64,000 nt of DNA. Origin: Punica granatum. Lineage: Eukaryota > Streptophyta > Magnoliopsida > Myrtales > Lythraceae. The stretch lies in assembly GCF_007655135.1 (NCBI RefSeq), contig NC_045134.1, forward strand, positions 3,368,982 through 3,432,981, read 5' to 3'. A program made the translations under genes and the position numbers. This document shows positions 12,112 through 23,829 of the stretch, piece by piece. Within the stretch, counting starts at the first letter, position 1, and every line of letters starts with the position of its first letter. Below the pieces are notes generated by a model that had not been told where the DNA came from, made no database searches, and saw only the letters and a list, made by a program, of their open reading frames with translations.

Positions 12112-15047
12112 TTACAGATTGCTTGTTTCTACTCCTTGCCCACTTGAACTCTTATCATCATCACATGTCGATCTGGACGAGTCAATAGGGCTGCTCTTTG
12201 ATTCCGATTCTGAGGGGGAGAAGTTCCTGAGAACTGGAACAGTGTTGCCTTCCATTAAGTAGCCCAATGTGGAGACCACCTGCATTCATGCTGAAGAACA
12301 ATCAAGTCCTGCCTGCGCATGTTAAGACGGCAATTCTTTTTCTGGTGGATTAGTGACCAGTTCTGTATGATGGAAGAGAAATGGAATGCGATTCTACGAA
12401 ACTATGATCTTACAACTATTATTCCATTCCATTGGAATACAATTCCACGATCCGCCTTTTGTGCTCTAGTCACTCAAGCTAAAGCTTTCTTGTCCTTTTC
12501 GGACATGGCAGTGCGATCGAGATTTTTGACAGTTTCCCGAGCGGTCTTGATATATGAGCTCAGCTAGTCATCTTCTTCTTCCCTGTCATCTTGTGTGTTG
12601 AAACTGTTTCCTAGGTATAAATCTCTACTCGATCATGCTTGCTGTTATAAGGAGCCTAGGTCATTAGTTGTTACCTTAACGAGCCCGTGATTTCTAGGAT
12701 ACTTTACGCTACCAATCTGGTTTCCTGTATTTTCAAATGAACTGACCTTTTCCATGGAAATTCTGCTATGAGGATTCTTCTTGAGACATTTTTCTGCCAC
12801 CCGAATTATCCAAAAGAGTTGGTGAATGTCATAGGAGTCTCCTATCCTTTGATCAAGTAAGCCGGGGTAGTTCCTGTCCTTTAAAAGTGGCCTCGCCTGT
12901 AGTAAATTTCATAAAGCCACATCGCCAACGCTATTCAAAATGGACTAACATATGTGGGGAGGGAGGGAGAGAGGCTTACCCAGCGTACGAGATTCTTCCC
13001 TCTTAGTATTGGATCTGCTGTCCCTAATCCTGTGATCAACTGCAAGAGCATGACTCCGAAGGCAAAGCAGTCTGTCTTAGTTGAGGCTTTGCCAAGTTCT
13101 GCATATTCAGGGGCATAATATACAAGTTTTCCGAACGTTGCCCCGGAAGAGAAAAATGAGGCGCCGTGCTCTACTGTTGAAAGTCCAAAATTCCCCACCT
13201 GGTCATGGGAATTGCAACTTAATTTCTGGGTTGCTAAAGATATGTTGAAGTCTTGCGTGCAATGGAAGTTTAGCCTTTTTTCAGTAATACTTACTCGGGC
13301 TTCATGATCATGAGTTAAGAGGATATTACTAGGTCTGAATTTTCCATGCACGATATCGTTTTCGTGCAGATACTTCAAGCCTTTTGCAGCCCCGAAAGCT
13401 ATCTTCATCCTCTGGTCCCAGTTCAGAGGTCTAATGAGGCTTCTACCAAGGAGGTATTCTACAGCATCAAGAGGAACCATCATAACAAAGATACTTCTTT
13501 CAAACTTCTACTTGGGGATCACTGCCTTTCGATCTTAAGCCGAAAATGAACTTTGGACCCACATGGTTACAAGGCAAGAACATGATATGAATGATAACAT
13601 AATATGGAAATTGATGAATGGAAATTCAGTTCTATGTTCTTACCTGATAGATGGAATTCCAATGACCTGTTGCAGATGTACTCGTAAACAAGAATCCTGT
13701 GGTTTCCTTCCGAACAAATTCCCAACAGCACAGCCAAATTCTCATGCCGAGCCCCACTAAGTGCAGAAAATGAAGATGTGAACTCCTCTTGTTGGAAACT
13801 TGTACTCTTCATTTGCTTAACAACAATTTTCAAGCCATTCAGCTCTCCTCTGTACAAAAAGCCAAACGTGCTCTGTGCTATGAAGTTCTTTGCAGAGAAT
13901 CCCTCTGTAGCAGCTTGGAGCTCTTCGAAAGTGAAATTTCTCTTCCAACCAATCTTTGGACGTCTATTCCTGCAGACCGAGCAAACGGGGTTCTGAAATT
14001 CCTCATTCCCATGACTTCCACAAGCAGCATCTCTACTTATACGCTTCACATCTGGATCGACCGTTACTCTCATCTGTTGCAGATCTTTGATGGCGTTATT
14101 GTGTTTTACAACTGATATTCGGCACGGGAGTTGTTCCATGAGATAGACCTTGTCCTTCTTCATATGCCTAAATCAAACACAATTTTCAAATACATATGAA
14201 TCACATGGTAACATTCCTGATTTAAATCTATCTTTTGTTCGTTCACCTTATGATTTTCAACAGATTTCCAGGCAATCATAGAACTATCAAATGCATTGCG
14301 TTACTTACTTGTCAAGTATGACCCAAGTTGCCCCAAAATCTCTGGCAGCTCTTACAGCAACTTCCCTGGGAGAATCTCCTGCTTGCTGCACTTCTATGTG
14401 GAATTCGATCTACACGAGATTCAGTACACAAAATCAATCAAAACACTCACACATTGGCTAGCCAAGCCCAATAAAAAATGATCTATAACCAAAGTTCCAT
14501 TCATTTTACAATATCGATCACAATACTGTTATCTTGTTTTAGCATGAGTGTTCAATTTGGTGTTTAATATAATAGATGAAAATACAAGTGAGTTCTGATA
14601 TTATTACTCCACTGATTTTGCACTTTTGAGAAAGACTATTAATTTCCCCATCATTAATGTATTCTTTCTTCTTCACTGCAAGTTCGTCCTGAACAGTTTT
14701 CTGGTTTGCTCCAAATATTGAGCTCAGGTCCATTTTGCTTCTGTATCCGCCTGCAAAGAAAAAGGGGAGGAGTAAATAACAGAAGGGGAAATGAAGACAA
14801 TGATAATCCACTAGTAGGAAGACGTGCAGGTTGACTGGGAAATTAATTGTATGAGTTGTTGTAAGTTTGCTGAGGTTTAAGATATATATTACTAACTTCG
14901 GTTATTGACTTTGCGGAGGACTCCGAGGAGCATAAGCTTATCTCCGGGTTGAAACGAACAACTCCACAGAAGTGCTTTGATAGCACTTCGCCTGGCTGCT
15001 TTAGAAGCATTCCCGATGACCAACAACCTCTTAGCTTCAGAAATCAT
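12112..15047 (-). CDS. Pseudokinase with N-terminal USP-like domain (tandem gene A)
   Basis: Predicted exons, minus strand: 14897-15047, 14608-14750, 14309-14409, 13644-14167, 13295-13458, 12980-13198, 12747-12896 and 12112-12279. Phases all match and give 539 residues. The first three exons and the start of the fourth form an adenine-nucleotide-hydrolase/USP-like head. A CSVCRNRRPKIGWKRNFTF linker and a kinase-like domain follow. It belongs to the plant group annotated as inactive protein kinase SELMODRAFT_444075-like. The kinase core is degenerate: no glycine-rich loop (AQSTFGFLYRGEL), HRD replaced by HGK (VHGKFRPSN), DFG replaced by NFG (VGNFGLS). The VAIK-type lysine is kept (VVKQMK), as is APE (YYAPEYAELG). 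It is therefore likely catalytically dead and scaffolding. It is paralogous to the gene at 16603-19478, with identical exon layout. Confidence 0.85.
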
Positions 15048-15719
15048 TAATAATTGCAGTTCTGATCTCTTCTGCTCTCAGTCTTGCTGCACTGGATTTA
15101 GCGTAGAGAAAGGAAAAACTCAGTATGATTGTTTGAGAAAATGGGTGGTGAGCAGTCCGAGGAAAGGATGGCTACACGGAGTTATAAAGGCTTTTCATTC
15201 GGGCATCTCAACACGAGCCTTGGATTTTTCTTCACACCGTAGAATTTAATTCAGCTTTCTTAGTGTGACGATTCGCATATTCTTATATACCTGGCATGAA
15301 GACAAGAAAATGCTTTGCCTTACAAGAAGCTTCTTGGTAATGTCACTATGTGGTTGAAAGAATTGTTTCGTTCACGTTTGTCTTTCATGGTAGTAAGCTG
15401 TTCGTAGTTTTCTCTTGTCTTGTCATGTTATTCGTTTTAATTTATTTCGGTGGCAGAAAATGATAAAATTGCTGTTGCTGCTGTCGTCCGGTGGAGTTTA
15501 TCTTGTGAAGCTTGAAGAGAGGCATTATTGTATAAACAATGAATAAACCAAGACTTTGTAATACATTGACAATTCACGTCTACATTTGTGTTCGAAGAAG
15601 CACTCTGATCAGATGCTATCAACTGATCTGTTCAAGCTGCTTGTTGTGCATTATTGGTGTCCTCGCACGGAGTACTTAATCTTTTGTCGTTGCATTATTA
15701 ATTGATCTTGTGGAGTTCA
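15048..15719. other. Promoter side of tandem kinase gene A
   Basis: Mixed sequence between gene A and the exon relic. It contains stretches similar in style to the 5' flank of gene B but no readable exon. Regulatory sites cannot be assigned with confidence. Confidence 0.35.
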
Positions 15720-15900
15720 AACAGCTGCTGATTGATTCGGACTCTGAGAGGGAGAAGTTCTAAAGAACTGGAACTCCGGTTTCCTTCCATTAAGTAGCTT
15801 AATGCGTAATCGACCTGCATCAATGCCAAGCTTGCTTATTAGTATATAGTTTCCTCCCGCAGAATCCCTCTGTATCAACTTGACGTGGAGTCAAAGTGCT
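15720..15900 (-). pseudogene. Relic exons of a third USP/pseudokinase copy
   Basis: Bases 15725-15830 match the last-exon region of gene A at 12195-12290 (shared words GAGGGAGAAGTTC, GAACTGGAAC, CTTCCATTAAGTAGC). An in-frame change gives a stop in what was the last exon. Directly next to it, 15858-15895 (CAGAATCCCTCTGTATCAAC) resembles a piece of exon 4 at 13895-13925. Gene order is thus compressed, indicating a deleted tandem copy between two intact ones. Confidence 0.7.
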
Positions 15901-16602
15901 ATGCCTGATATACATATATATCTTATTAGCCGTACACGTGTTAAAGAATTATTGGCATTTACATGCTCCAAACATGAGCATACTATGCATAGTTTTGAAC
16001 TCATTCTCATTGGGTGTCCCAATGCGATCCTCGGCTTTTTCTTCCTGCTTTATTATTTAATTTTATCATTATTTTTAAATGTAAGCCAGTCTCACTCTCT
16101 ATGCTTCCATTCACATCTCATTCATGTTTCTGGCTTAAAGGCGAGGAAAGCTCTTTCATATTGATGAAAGCTTCTTGATGATGTCTCTAACTTGAGTTAG
16201 AATATCTGCTCATTGGCAATTGTCTTTATTGTCATCCTCATCCCCTCTATTTTCTTTTTCCCCTGCTTTTCTTATATAAAATTGCTCTGTATTATTACCC
16301 ATCACGCACATCTTGAAACCCCGCTTATTGTTTGTTTCGGTAACAAATAAAATGCATTAAAGGCAAAAAATTTCACCAGAGTTTCTGCAGATGATTCATG
16401 TTGCAAAATCTGAAATCGACCAGGTGCAGTGCCAATGTACAGTATGGAAAAACTCGGGGCTTTGGTTCACAGAAAGGATATGTTTATATCGCCATTCTAT
16501 TTCCAACAGAAAAATGACACTGCTTGAGAATGAAGAGAAAAAGGAAGAGCACAAACGTGAAATACTCAGAGCAGAAAACGTAGACAAATGCTTTGCAACT
16601 GT
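15901..16602. other. Spacer between kinase relic and gene B
   Basis: No gene is recognised. The plus-strand open frame covering 16391-16756 overlaps the antisense of the gene B last exon and its 3' UTR, and has no family motif. Confidence 0.4.
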
Positions 16603-19478
16603 TCAACGAGCTCTCTGCCCCACTAATGCAGGTTTGCTCTTAAATGTCTTTCTGCTAGGGACTGATCTTGAAGAAGAAGCTTGTTCGCTGAGAGTTGAAG
16701 GAGGAAGCTTTCTAGTCACGTTGTCCATGCTTCGCATTGAAGGTGCTTGGTCCTGAGTACTGGAGCTTCTGTCATCACATGCTGATCCCGAGGAGTCCAT
16801 GATGCTGCTGCTGAGGGATTCCGAAAGTGCTGGGGAGAAGGTCCTGATGACGGGAACCGTGTTGCCTTTCATCATGCAGGTTAATGTATAAACTGCCTGC
16901 ATTCACAATGCAGAACAATAAAAAGCATGTGCAAATCATTATAAATGAAAAAGGATAATAAGTCTTTGTGGAGGACTCGAGATTAGTTGGGAACACCCGA
17001 TCTCGAAGTATAACCAGTTTGTGCCTTATCAGTGATTTGCCGAAGTACGAACCTTGTCCATAGTCATTCTGTTACGAGGATTCCTGCAGAGACATTTTTC
17101 TGCTACTCTGACCATCCAGAAGAGCTGGTGGACATTGTAGGAGTCTCCTATCCTCCGATCAAGTAAGCCGGGGTAGTTTTTGTCCCTTAGAAGAGGCCTC
17201 GCCTAAGATTTCAAAGAGCCATTAGGAAACCGACTTTCAAATAGTCTCATGCATAGTAATACGCTTGTATTCATGGGATCTTACCCATGCTACAAGACTC
17301 TTTCCCCCAAGTATCGGGTCTGTTGTCCTCAAACCCGTGATCAGCTGTAACAACACGACTCCAAAGCAATAACAGTCCGTCTTGGCTGATATTTTGCCAA
17401 ATTCCACATATTCTGGGGTGTAGTAAGCACCATTACCTAATCTCGTCTCGGATGAGAGGTCGGAGTCGTCGTGTTCAATTATAGGAAGGCCAAACTCTCC
17501 TACCTGATATTTTTGATGGAATTGTGTTCAATATTTGGAGCTCAGTCGATAGTTTGCTCTGATTTAGAAAGGAATACTAATTGCAAATATCGGAAAATCT
17601 TACCAGTGGCTCGTAATCATGAGTAATGAAGATATTGTCAAGTCTCAGGTTTCCGTGGATGATGGCATTTTGGTGCAGATACTTTAAGCCTCTGGAGGCT
17701 CCAATTGCTATCTTCATTCTCCTGTCCCAACTCAGAGGTCTATGGTGGTTCTCTGCATCATTGAAGAGAACATCTTAGCAATGTCTCATTCAAGAGATAT
17801 AATTGCTTTTCGAAGATCCTGAACTGGTTACGAGAGATTACATATTGCGATATTTGTGTCTGGTTTTTTGCTCAGTTAATAATGTTAATGTTAGGATCTT
17901 ACTTGATAGATGTTGCTCCAATGAGCCATTGCAGATATGCTCATAAACAAGCAGCATGTTGCTTCCTTCAGAGCAAACTCCCCACAGCGTGACCAAATTC
18001 TCATGTCGGACTCTGCTTACTTCTGTAATTTTGGACAAGAATTCCTCTTCTGCACTGAAACTCGTGTTCTTGATTTTGTGAACGGCAACCTCCAGCCCAC
18101 TCAGCATTCCTCTGTACATGAAACAGAAACCATTTTCTGATACTAAATTCTTACGGGAAAATCCTTCTGTTGAGATTTGGAGCTCTGCAATGGTGAACTC
18201 CCTCTTCCAACCAATCTTTGGACGCTTATTCTTGCAGACTGAACAAGATTCAAATTCCTCACTCTGACTTCTTCCATTCTGACCTGTGTTTATCTTCGTA
18301 GTTTGTCTCTGTGGATTGACTGCTTTTGGGCAATGCAAATCATGGATTGTGTTATTGTGTTTTATTGCTGATATCCGACAAGCAAGTTGTTCCACGATGT
18401 AGGCCTTCTCCTTCATCATATGCCTAATATGAAAAAATATCGGACATTGATCAACATCTAGTGAGTTTCAAGACTTAATTATTAGAAAACTCGTAGAGAT
18501 ATGTGTTGGCTTACTTGTCAATGATTACCCATGTAGCCCTGAAAGTTTGGGCAGCTTTTACAGCAAGTTCCTTTGGAGAAGCTCCGGCTTGCACATCTAT
18601 GTGGAAAACAACCTACAAGAACTTGACGTAGAAAAATGAGAAAAGCTCGGTAATTAAATAAGTTCCCAGTTTTCTGGTCTTGAAACTGAAAATGGTGGCT
18701 TCAAAGTTATAAATATAATGATGTAAAGGCTCCATTCCATCCACAACATCGATGACCAGTATTAATGATGGAGATATAAGTTTGGTGCAACATGCTTTCA
18801 AGTATCTTTTCTTCCCATTTCTATCTTTGTTTCACAGGAAATATATTAAGTGTGATCGACCCATTTCTCATTCAACGTACTAAAACCTGAACAGAGTATC
18901 GTAGACGGCTAGTTTTCTACTGTCTAGGACATGCATGCCTTAAAATTTCTAAATTATGCACGTATATGCATGTGCAGGACTAGAATAGTAGACAATGCTA
19001 AGACTGCAAGATTTCTGCTAATTAATTCACCTTAGTGGTTTTGCACTTGTCAGAAAATCTTTCGATTTCCCGATTGTATAAGTAAACTTCCTTCTTCGAT
19101 GCAATCGTCTCAGCAACAACTTTCTTGTTCGCTCCAGAGAATGAATCGGGGTCCACTCTGCTCCGATATCCCACTGCAAAACAAGAAAGAAACTGATTGA
19201 GAGACTAAAAGAACCTCAGTTCTGATCTCGGGGTGTTGCATTGGCTTATCTTGGTACCGACTGGAACGAATTATATAGTTGGTGCCTTATATAGGTGGCA
19301 CCGAGGTTTTAAATGATAAGTACTTACTTGGGTTGTAGATCTTGTGCACAACCCCGAGGAGCATAAGCTGGTTTCCTGGTTGAAAGGAAATGTTTCGTAA
19401 AACCCATCTTATAGCACTTAGGTTAGCATTCTTGGAAACGTCCTCGATCACCAATACCCTCTCAGCTTCTGAAGGCAT
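16603..19478 (-). CDS. Pseudokinase with N-terminal USP-like domain (tandem gene B)
   Basis: Predicted exons, minus strand: 19328-19478, 19031-19173, 18515-18612, 17903-18423, 17604-17752, 17285-17503, 17053-17202 and 16603-16896. They splice in phase to 574 residues. It has the same architecture as gene A: USP-like head (MPSEAERVLVIEDVSKNA start), CSVCKNKRPKIGWKREFT linker, then a kinase fold. Catalytic motifs are lost: glycine loop replaced (SENGFCFMYRGML), VAIK region reads VAVHKIK, HRD is HGN (IIHGNLRLDN), DFG is EFG (VGEFGLP). APE survives as YTPEYVEFG. The Ser-rich C-terminal tail is longer than in gene A. Losing both HRD and DFG aspartates in both paralogs argues that the inactive state predates the duplication and is maintained while the reading frame stays open. 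A role as a membrane-proximal signalling scaffold is inference. Confidence 0.86.
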
Positions 19479-19560
19479 TATCTCTCTGTGACTGAGCCAA
19501 TAGCCTGATCCTCCGAACTCTTTACTAGTCTGCAGAATGCAACTAAGAAGTGAACTCTAC

Positions 19561-19840
19561 CCGCTGCTTCAGATGATAATGGAAACAAGTTCTCCTCTCG
19601 AGTGTTTGTCGAAAATTCGTTCCAGTAAAAGTACAAATTTACGCTGATTCAGTGGTGGTACATCCAAGGAAAGAGTTGCTCAATATGAAGTTTTTCTGTC
19701 CGCAGCTTCACATGATAATCGAAATAGGCACTCCTTTCTGAGTTTTATTCGAAAATTAGTTTTACTAGAAGTACAACTAAGATGATGTTTGCATAACTCG
19801 GTGGTGGTAAATCCAAGGAAAATATAATTCAATACGAAGA
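19561..19840. repeat. Imperfect ~140-bp tandem duplication upstream of gene B
   Basis: Words CGCTGCTTCAGATGATAATGG, CGAAAATTCGTT, GTACAA and TGGTGGTACATCCAAGGAAA in 19561-19680 recur as CGCAGCTTCACATGATAATCG, CGAAAATTAGTT, GTACAA and TGGTGGTAAATCCAAGGAAA in 19700-19825. The duplication lies in the probable promoter of gene B and has diverged noticeably. Confidence 0.7.
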
Positions 19841-21158
19841 TTGGGAAGCATATTCCATTTGAATATCCTCGCATTCAGGCCTCAAATTCTCTTTAATACA
19901 GTGGAATTTGACTAGGGCCTCTCTCTCTCTCTGCTTCCATTGACATCACATTTTGCAGCAACGTCCTTAAACAATGTCTCTGTCTGGGAGGCACAGTCTG
20001 TCCTTTTTGCTCTGTCTGGTGTCTAAAAATGGTGAGAAATGAATCTGCAGATTGTCTTTTGTTTGGTAGATGTAGCTTCGGTTTGCGATGACTCGAATGG
20101 TCACAACATAAACTAATGAAACAATGCCTCCCACTTTCCGTCTTTCAAGGTGCTGCTTTTACACGGTTTCCGTCTGTTCAGGTCATAATCTCATAAGATA
20201 AAGCTTGTAGAGAAGGAACATTGGAGAAACAAGGACAAACAAGCAGAGATATCGAATGTGGACCGAGCCTAGGTCTCTCAGGAGGTTCTTCATCCCCTGT
20301 TGTTTGTTTTATCTCACCAGAGATCTCATTGGCTGGTCTCCTTTAATTCCAAACGTTTGTTCCCACAATCATATCTAAGAACTTTTGTCTTCCCCGAACA
20401 AACAAAATCTGTAAGTTCCTTGGAATTTCATAGATTAGGGCTCACGGAAAAACTGACAAGGGCAAGCAAGCCATGGCAACTCACCATTTGGGAAAACCCA
20501 AATCCTTCCGCAGTTCTTCTGCGTGTATCCTTTCCGGTGTAAGACCAAGATAAAGAACTCCAGTCTTTGCAATTTGGAAAACAATACTTTGCACATAAAG
20601 TGGACAGGGATTGTAATAAAGAGCAGACAAGGAGATAAGCAACAATGATACAGAGCCGAAACTAGGTTACGCATTTGCAGCAGCAATACCACTTTCAATG
20701 CCTTTGGAGGATATTTTCGAGCAATTCTCTTGCAATAACACTTTACATCCCCCTTGCCGGGATAACTTCAACGTGCATATGGACACGACTTAATTATTTT
20801 GAATGTCCCTTATCTTCCACAGGATCCTTCTGACTTAGTTGAAAATCAGTCTTTATGTGATGTTCAAACCTTTGTACAAATAATAGCCATGTGAGACTTC
20901 ATGGAAAAAGAGAATTTAACAGGAAAAGCTCTCTCCAGCATCCAGTGGCACGACAAGATTGCAACATCTTCAAACTCGAGCATCAAAACAATGACTCAAT
21001 TTTGACCCACTGATGGTATCTTTCTCCTCATGCTTAGATTTTAAGAAAACCAATGAAACTAAATCCAGTGTCAGCAAACCGAATGCCCTATCTATCCCAA
21101 AGAACACCGCAGTCACAGCTACGGGAAGACTTCTAGTACAAAGCTAACTCCACGCGAA
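19841..21158. other. Intergenic region between gene B and mTERF
   Basis: No coding sequence is recognised. The right part (about 20800-21158) is the 3' flank of the mTERF gene. It has two diverged copies elsewhere, at 23330-23790 and 37720-37855, sharing words such as CCTATCTATCCCAAAGA. Confidence 0.5.
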
Positions 21159-22310
21159 TCAAACAACCTTCTCTTCCTGCTTCTTCTTTTTCTTCGCCCC
21201 CTTCTCTTTATCAGAGGAACCTTGATACATCTCCATTAAGGCAGGGACTACGTCCAAGTTCTTAACAACATACCTACTCAAGAAACACTTCTCAGACACA
21301 GTATATATCCAGCCATTCGACTTATCCCTCTTAAGCAAACCTTTTGATATCAGGGTCTCAAGAACCCTGTGCCTCCGGCGAAGCCTAGTGTCCAGCCCAT
21401 AAGTGAGAAACTTCGGGTACTTGATGATCATCTCCCAGTCGACCTTCGCGGTGTTCAAGTAGAAGTCCATCAATGCCCGAAGTTTCTCCTCGGATGCACC
21501 GAGGCAAGACGGGTCCTTCCTAAACGTTGAATGGACATCCTCCTCAGACCACCCCAGGCTCTTGAAGATCTCGACTTTATGGTTCCAATTCGTCTCAGTC
21601 ATGCTGAGCATAACTCGAAGCGCGTGGATGAACAGCGGGGCCTTTGGCTCAATCCCGATTCGCTTAACCGATTCCACTGCATTAACCAATCTCTTGTGGC
21701 TCTGAACAGCGGCCCTGGGCTGATACACTATGAACTTGGAGACCCGATCAGGGGTCACCCCCTTGCGCAATAGATACTCGATATTCGGCCTCAGGGCAGC
21801 ATCGTGCTGCGAAGTTAAAAGCCACCCGAAGCGTCTGATCGCAGTGTGGAGCTCCTCAAAGGTCAGGATGTACCTTCGGAGTAAGTTGAAGACGGGCTCA
21901 AGATGGGTCTTCACGCTCCGCTTCAGGACGCCAGGGTTCCTGACGATGAGCTCGTGAAGGAGCGAGCCGCGGAACCCGTTCTCGATGAAGAAGTCCAACT
22001 TGGGCTTCAGGCTAGTCTGTGGCCGGCTGAAGAGGAGCCTGGGTCGGCGGGAGATTAAAGAGGTCAGGTGGGTGTCGTCGAAGCCGTAAGATTTCAGGAA
22101 GCTGACGACGGCGTCGGGATTCTTGGTGGCGGTTTCTCGGATTTGGACCCCTTTTGCGGCGGAGATGGCCGATTCCAACGGCATGCCGCATTTGCTCACG
22201 AGGTAGTCGACCGTGAAGGGGTGTGAGGGCGAGGAAGCCTTCGAAGTGCTGAAGAGGCGTCTTGGGATGAAAAGAAGCGAGCTGAGACTGAAAGATCGAA
22301 ATTTGGCCAT
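21159..22310 (-). CDS. mTERF family protein, organelle-targeted
   Basis: mTERF proteins are helical-repeat nucleic-acid binders that act in mitochondrial or plastid transcription, splicing and translation. This single-exon gene encodes 383 residues. The N-terminus MAKFRSFSLSSLLFIPRRLF, then STSKASSP, is Ser/Arg-rich and lacks acidic residues, typical of a transit peptide, probably mitochondrial. Tandem ~30-residue mTERF motifs follow from about residue 60 to 340, with characteristic proline-leucine turns (SRRPRLLFSRPQ, VRNPGVLKRSV, IIKYPKFLTYGL). A Lys-rich tail closes the protein (KGAKKKKKQEEKVV). The family is lineage-expanded in plants. Shredded copies of this gene or its flanks occur at 23.3, 25.6/27.3, 29.3 and 37.8 kb, so this one is the surviving member of a local expansion. 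Confidence 0.92.
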   Translation of the reverse strand: MAKFRSFSLSSLLFIPRRLFSTSKASSPSHPFTVDYLVSKCGMPLESAISAAKGVQIRETATKNPDAVVSFLKSYGFDDTHLTSLISRRPRLLFSRPQTSLKPKLDFFIENGFRGSLLHELIVRNPGVLKRSVKTHLEPVFNLLRRYILTFEELHTAIRRFGWLLTSQHDAALRPNIEYLLRKGVTPDRVSKFIVYQPRAAVQSHKRLVNAVESVKRIGIEPKAPLFIHALRVMLSMTETNWNHKVEIFKSLGWSEEDVHSTFRKDPSCLGASEEKLRALMDFYLNTAKVDWEMIIKYPKFLTYGLDTRLRRRHRVLETLISKGLLKRDKSNGWIYTVSEKCFLSRYVVKNLDVVPALMEMYQGSSDKEKGAKKKKKQEEKVV

Positions 22311-23112
22311 TGGAAGATGGTGAAGAAGATGGAGAAGAAGAAAGATGAAGAGAAACTGAGGCGCCGCAGAGCAATTGTCTGCAAGTTTTCAATTTCAATG
22401 GGCGCGGCGGTGCGGCCGCGAGGGAGAAGAAGGCCGACGGAGAAGGAAAGAGAAATGTTGTTTTGCCCCCTAAAGTTTCTCGCTTGCAACACTTTACTCC
22501 CCATCTGTTGTTTTTGTTCTGATTCAATTATGCACAAAATCAGCAGCAAGAACCGGCAGAAAGAAACCGTAAAGCCGGATGCCACATCACACGAAATGTT
22601 GGATCCACCATCAATGTGCAAAGGGATAATTTTTGTTATTGTCGCCAGTGATCTTATAATAGATGGTTTTTGTATGTTGTTTTGTCCAGAAATTCTCATT
22701 ATATGGCGTCTGTTTGTCTAGTACTTTGACAGATGATGCAAATCTTCCATCTCGGGAAATGAATGGTTTTAAGGGTGGGATCCGGAATCGGGACTGCTTA
22801 TGACATGAATCAGGTCTAATACAGAAAAGAGATTGGTAGTGTAAAGAACCAAGAACGAATTGGCAAATGAACAAGAATGGTTTGGATCAGGAAACCAAAG
22901 CGGAAGATGATCTGCAAGGTGTGGATACACATGCTAACTTGCACTAGCAGTTTACTGTGCTCGAGTGAGGCGGGGAGTGAAGTACTCGTATGATCGATCT
23001 TCTTGTCTCCTTTATTTTTGTTTGACCACTTGGATTTAAATTCTGCAACACCACAAAATGCAGAAAACTAATTAAAACGGCATCAGTCTATTCCGAATTG
23101 TAAGTTGTGACA
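22311..23112. other. 5' flank of the mTERF gene
   Basis: Upstream region of the mTERF gene, with no independent gene recognised. Bases 22567-22692 match 25590-25701, and 22693-23000 match 27283-27860. A paralogous promoter copy therefore lies at 25.6-27.9 kb, split there by a Helitron. Confidence 0.7.
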
Positions 23113-23290
23113 AAATGTCACAACCAGTAGAAACCTTCACGTGCCAGCTTCCAAGCATTGGATAAGCGTATCGAGGAAGCGAGCCCCTTGATTGCTAATG
23201 GATTGACTTTAAACGATTGTGATGCTGGGTATCCAAATTTTCTGGCTTTTTCAGCTTTCCCGTGGATATGGGCAGCCATGTCATATCATC
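23113..23290 (-). pseudogene. Relic of a TNL C-terminal (post-LRR) region
   Basis: The minus strand reads LAIKGLASSIRLSNAWKLA. This parallels IPSAIKGITSLLEVSPSAW near the C-terminus of the intact TNL at 32.5 kb, and IPVAIEDLSSSVLTSNTWK in the relic at 28.7 kb. Only this short tail is recognisable, with no NB-ARC or TIR nearby. It sits next to a detached mTERF 3' flank, as also happens at 28.7-29.4 kb. Confidence 0.55.
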
Positions 23291-23329
23291 ACCTCCTGCT
23301 GATCACTGAACATCGGTGTTTATGTGATG

Positions 23330-23790
23330 TTCAAACCTTTTACCTGTAAACCTTCCATCAAATTGGGATAAGGGACAAACTTCCCTTCATCCTTTTCACC
23401 TTGCCTTTATAATAGTCATGTGAGACTTCATCGAAAAAGAGAACTTAGACAGACAAAGCCTTCTCCAGCATCCAATGGCACGACACGGTTATAATGTAGA
23501 CCTATCTTCAACCTCAGGAGTCAAAACACCGACTCAATTTTGACCCTCTGATGATTTCTTCTCCTCATGCTTAGATTTCATCGTCTACAAAAGTGCAGTA
23601 AGCAATCACAGAGGAGAAAAGAAGAAACTAAATTACCCAACAGCTGAGATTCCATTAGGAAAACTAATGAAACTAAATCCAGAGTCTGGAAACCGGACGC
23701 TCTATCTATCCCAAAGATGAAAGAACACCAGAGTTACCGCTACGGAAGACTACTAGATCACAACTTCCCCGCGAATCCAACAAACTTGTA
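23330..23790 (-). pseudogene. Detached 3' flank of a lost mTERF copy
   Basis: This block matches 20860-21150, the sequence just 3' of the intact mTERF gene. Shared words include GTGAGACTTCAT, CTCCAGCATCCA, CTCAATTTTGACC and CTATCTATCCCAAAGA. No mTERF coding sequence follows it, so a duplicated gene was deleted and only its downstream part remains. Small insertions near 23600-23640 are unique to this copy. Confidence 0.7.
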
Positions 23791-23829
23791 GGACTTACGG
23801 AACCAAAATTGACTACTAAAACAACTTCC

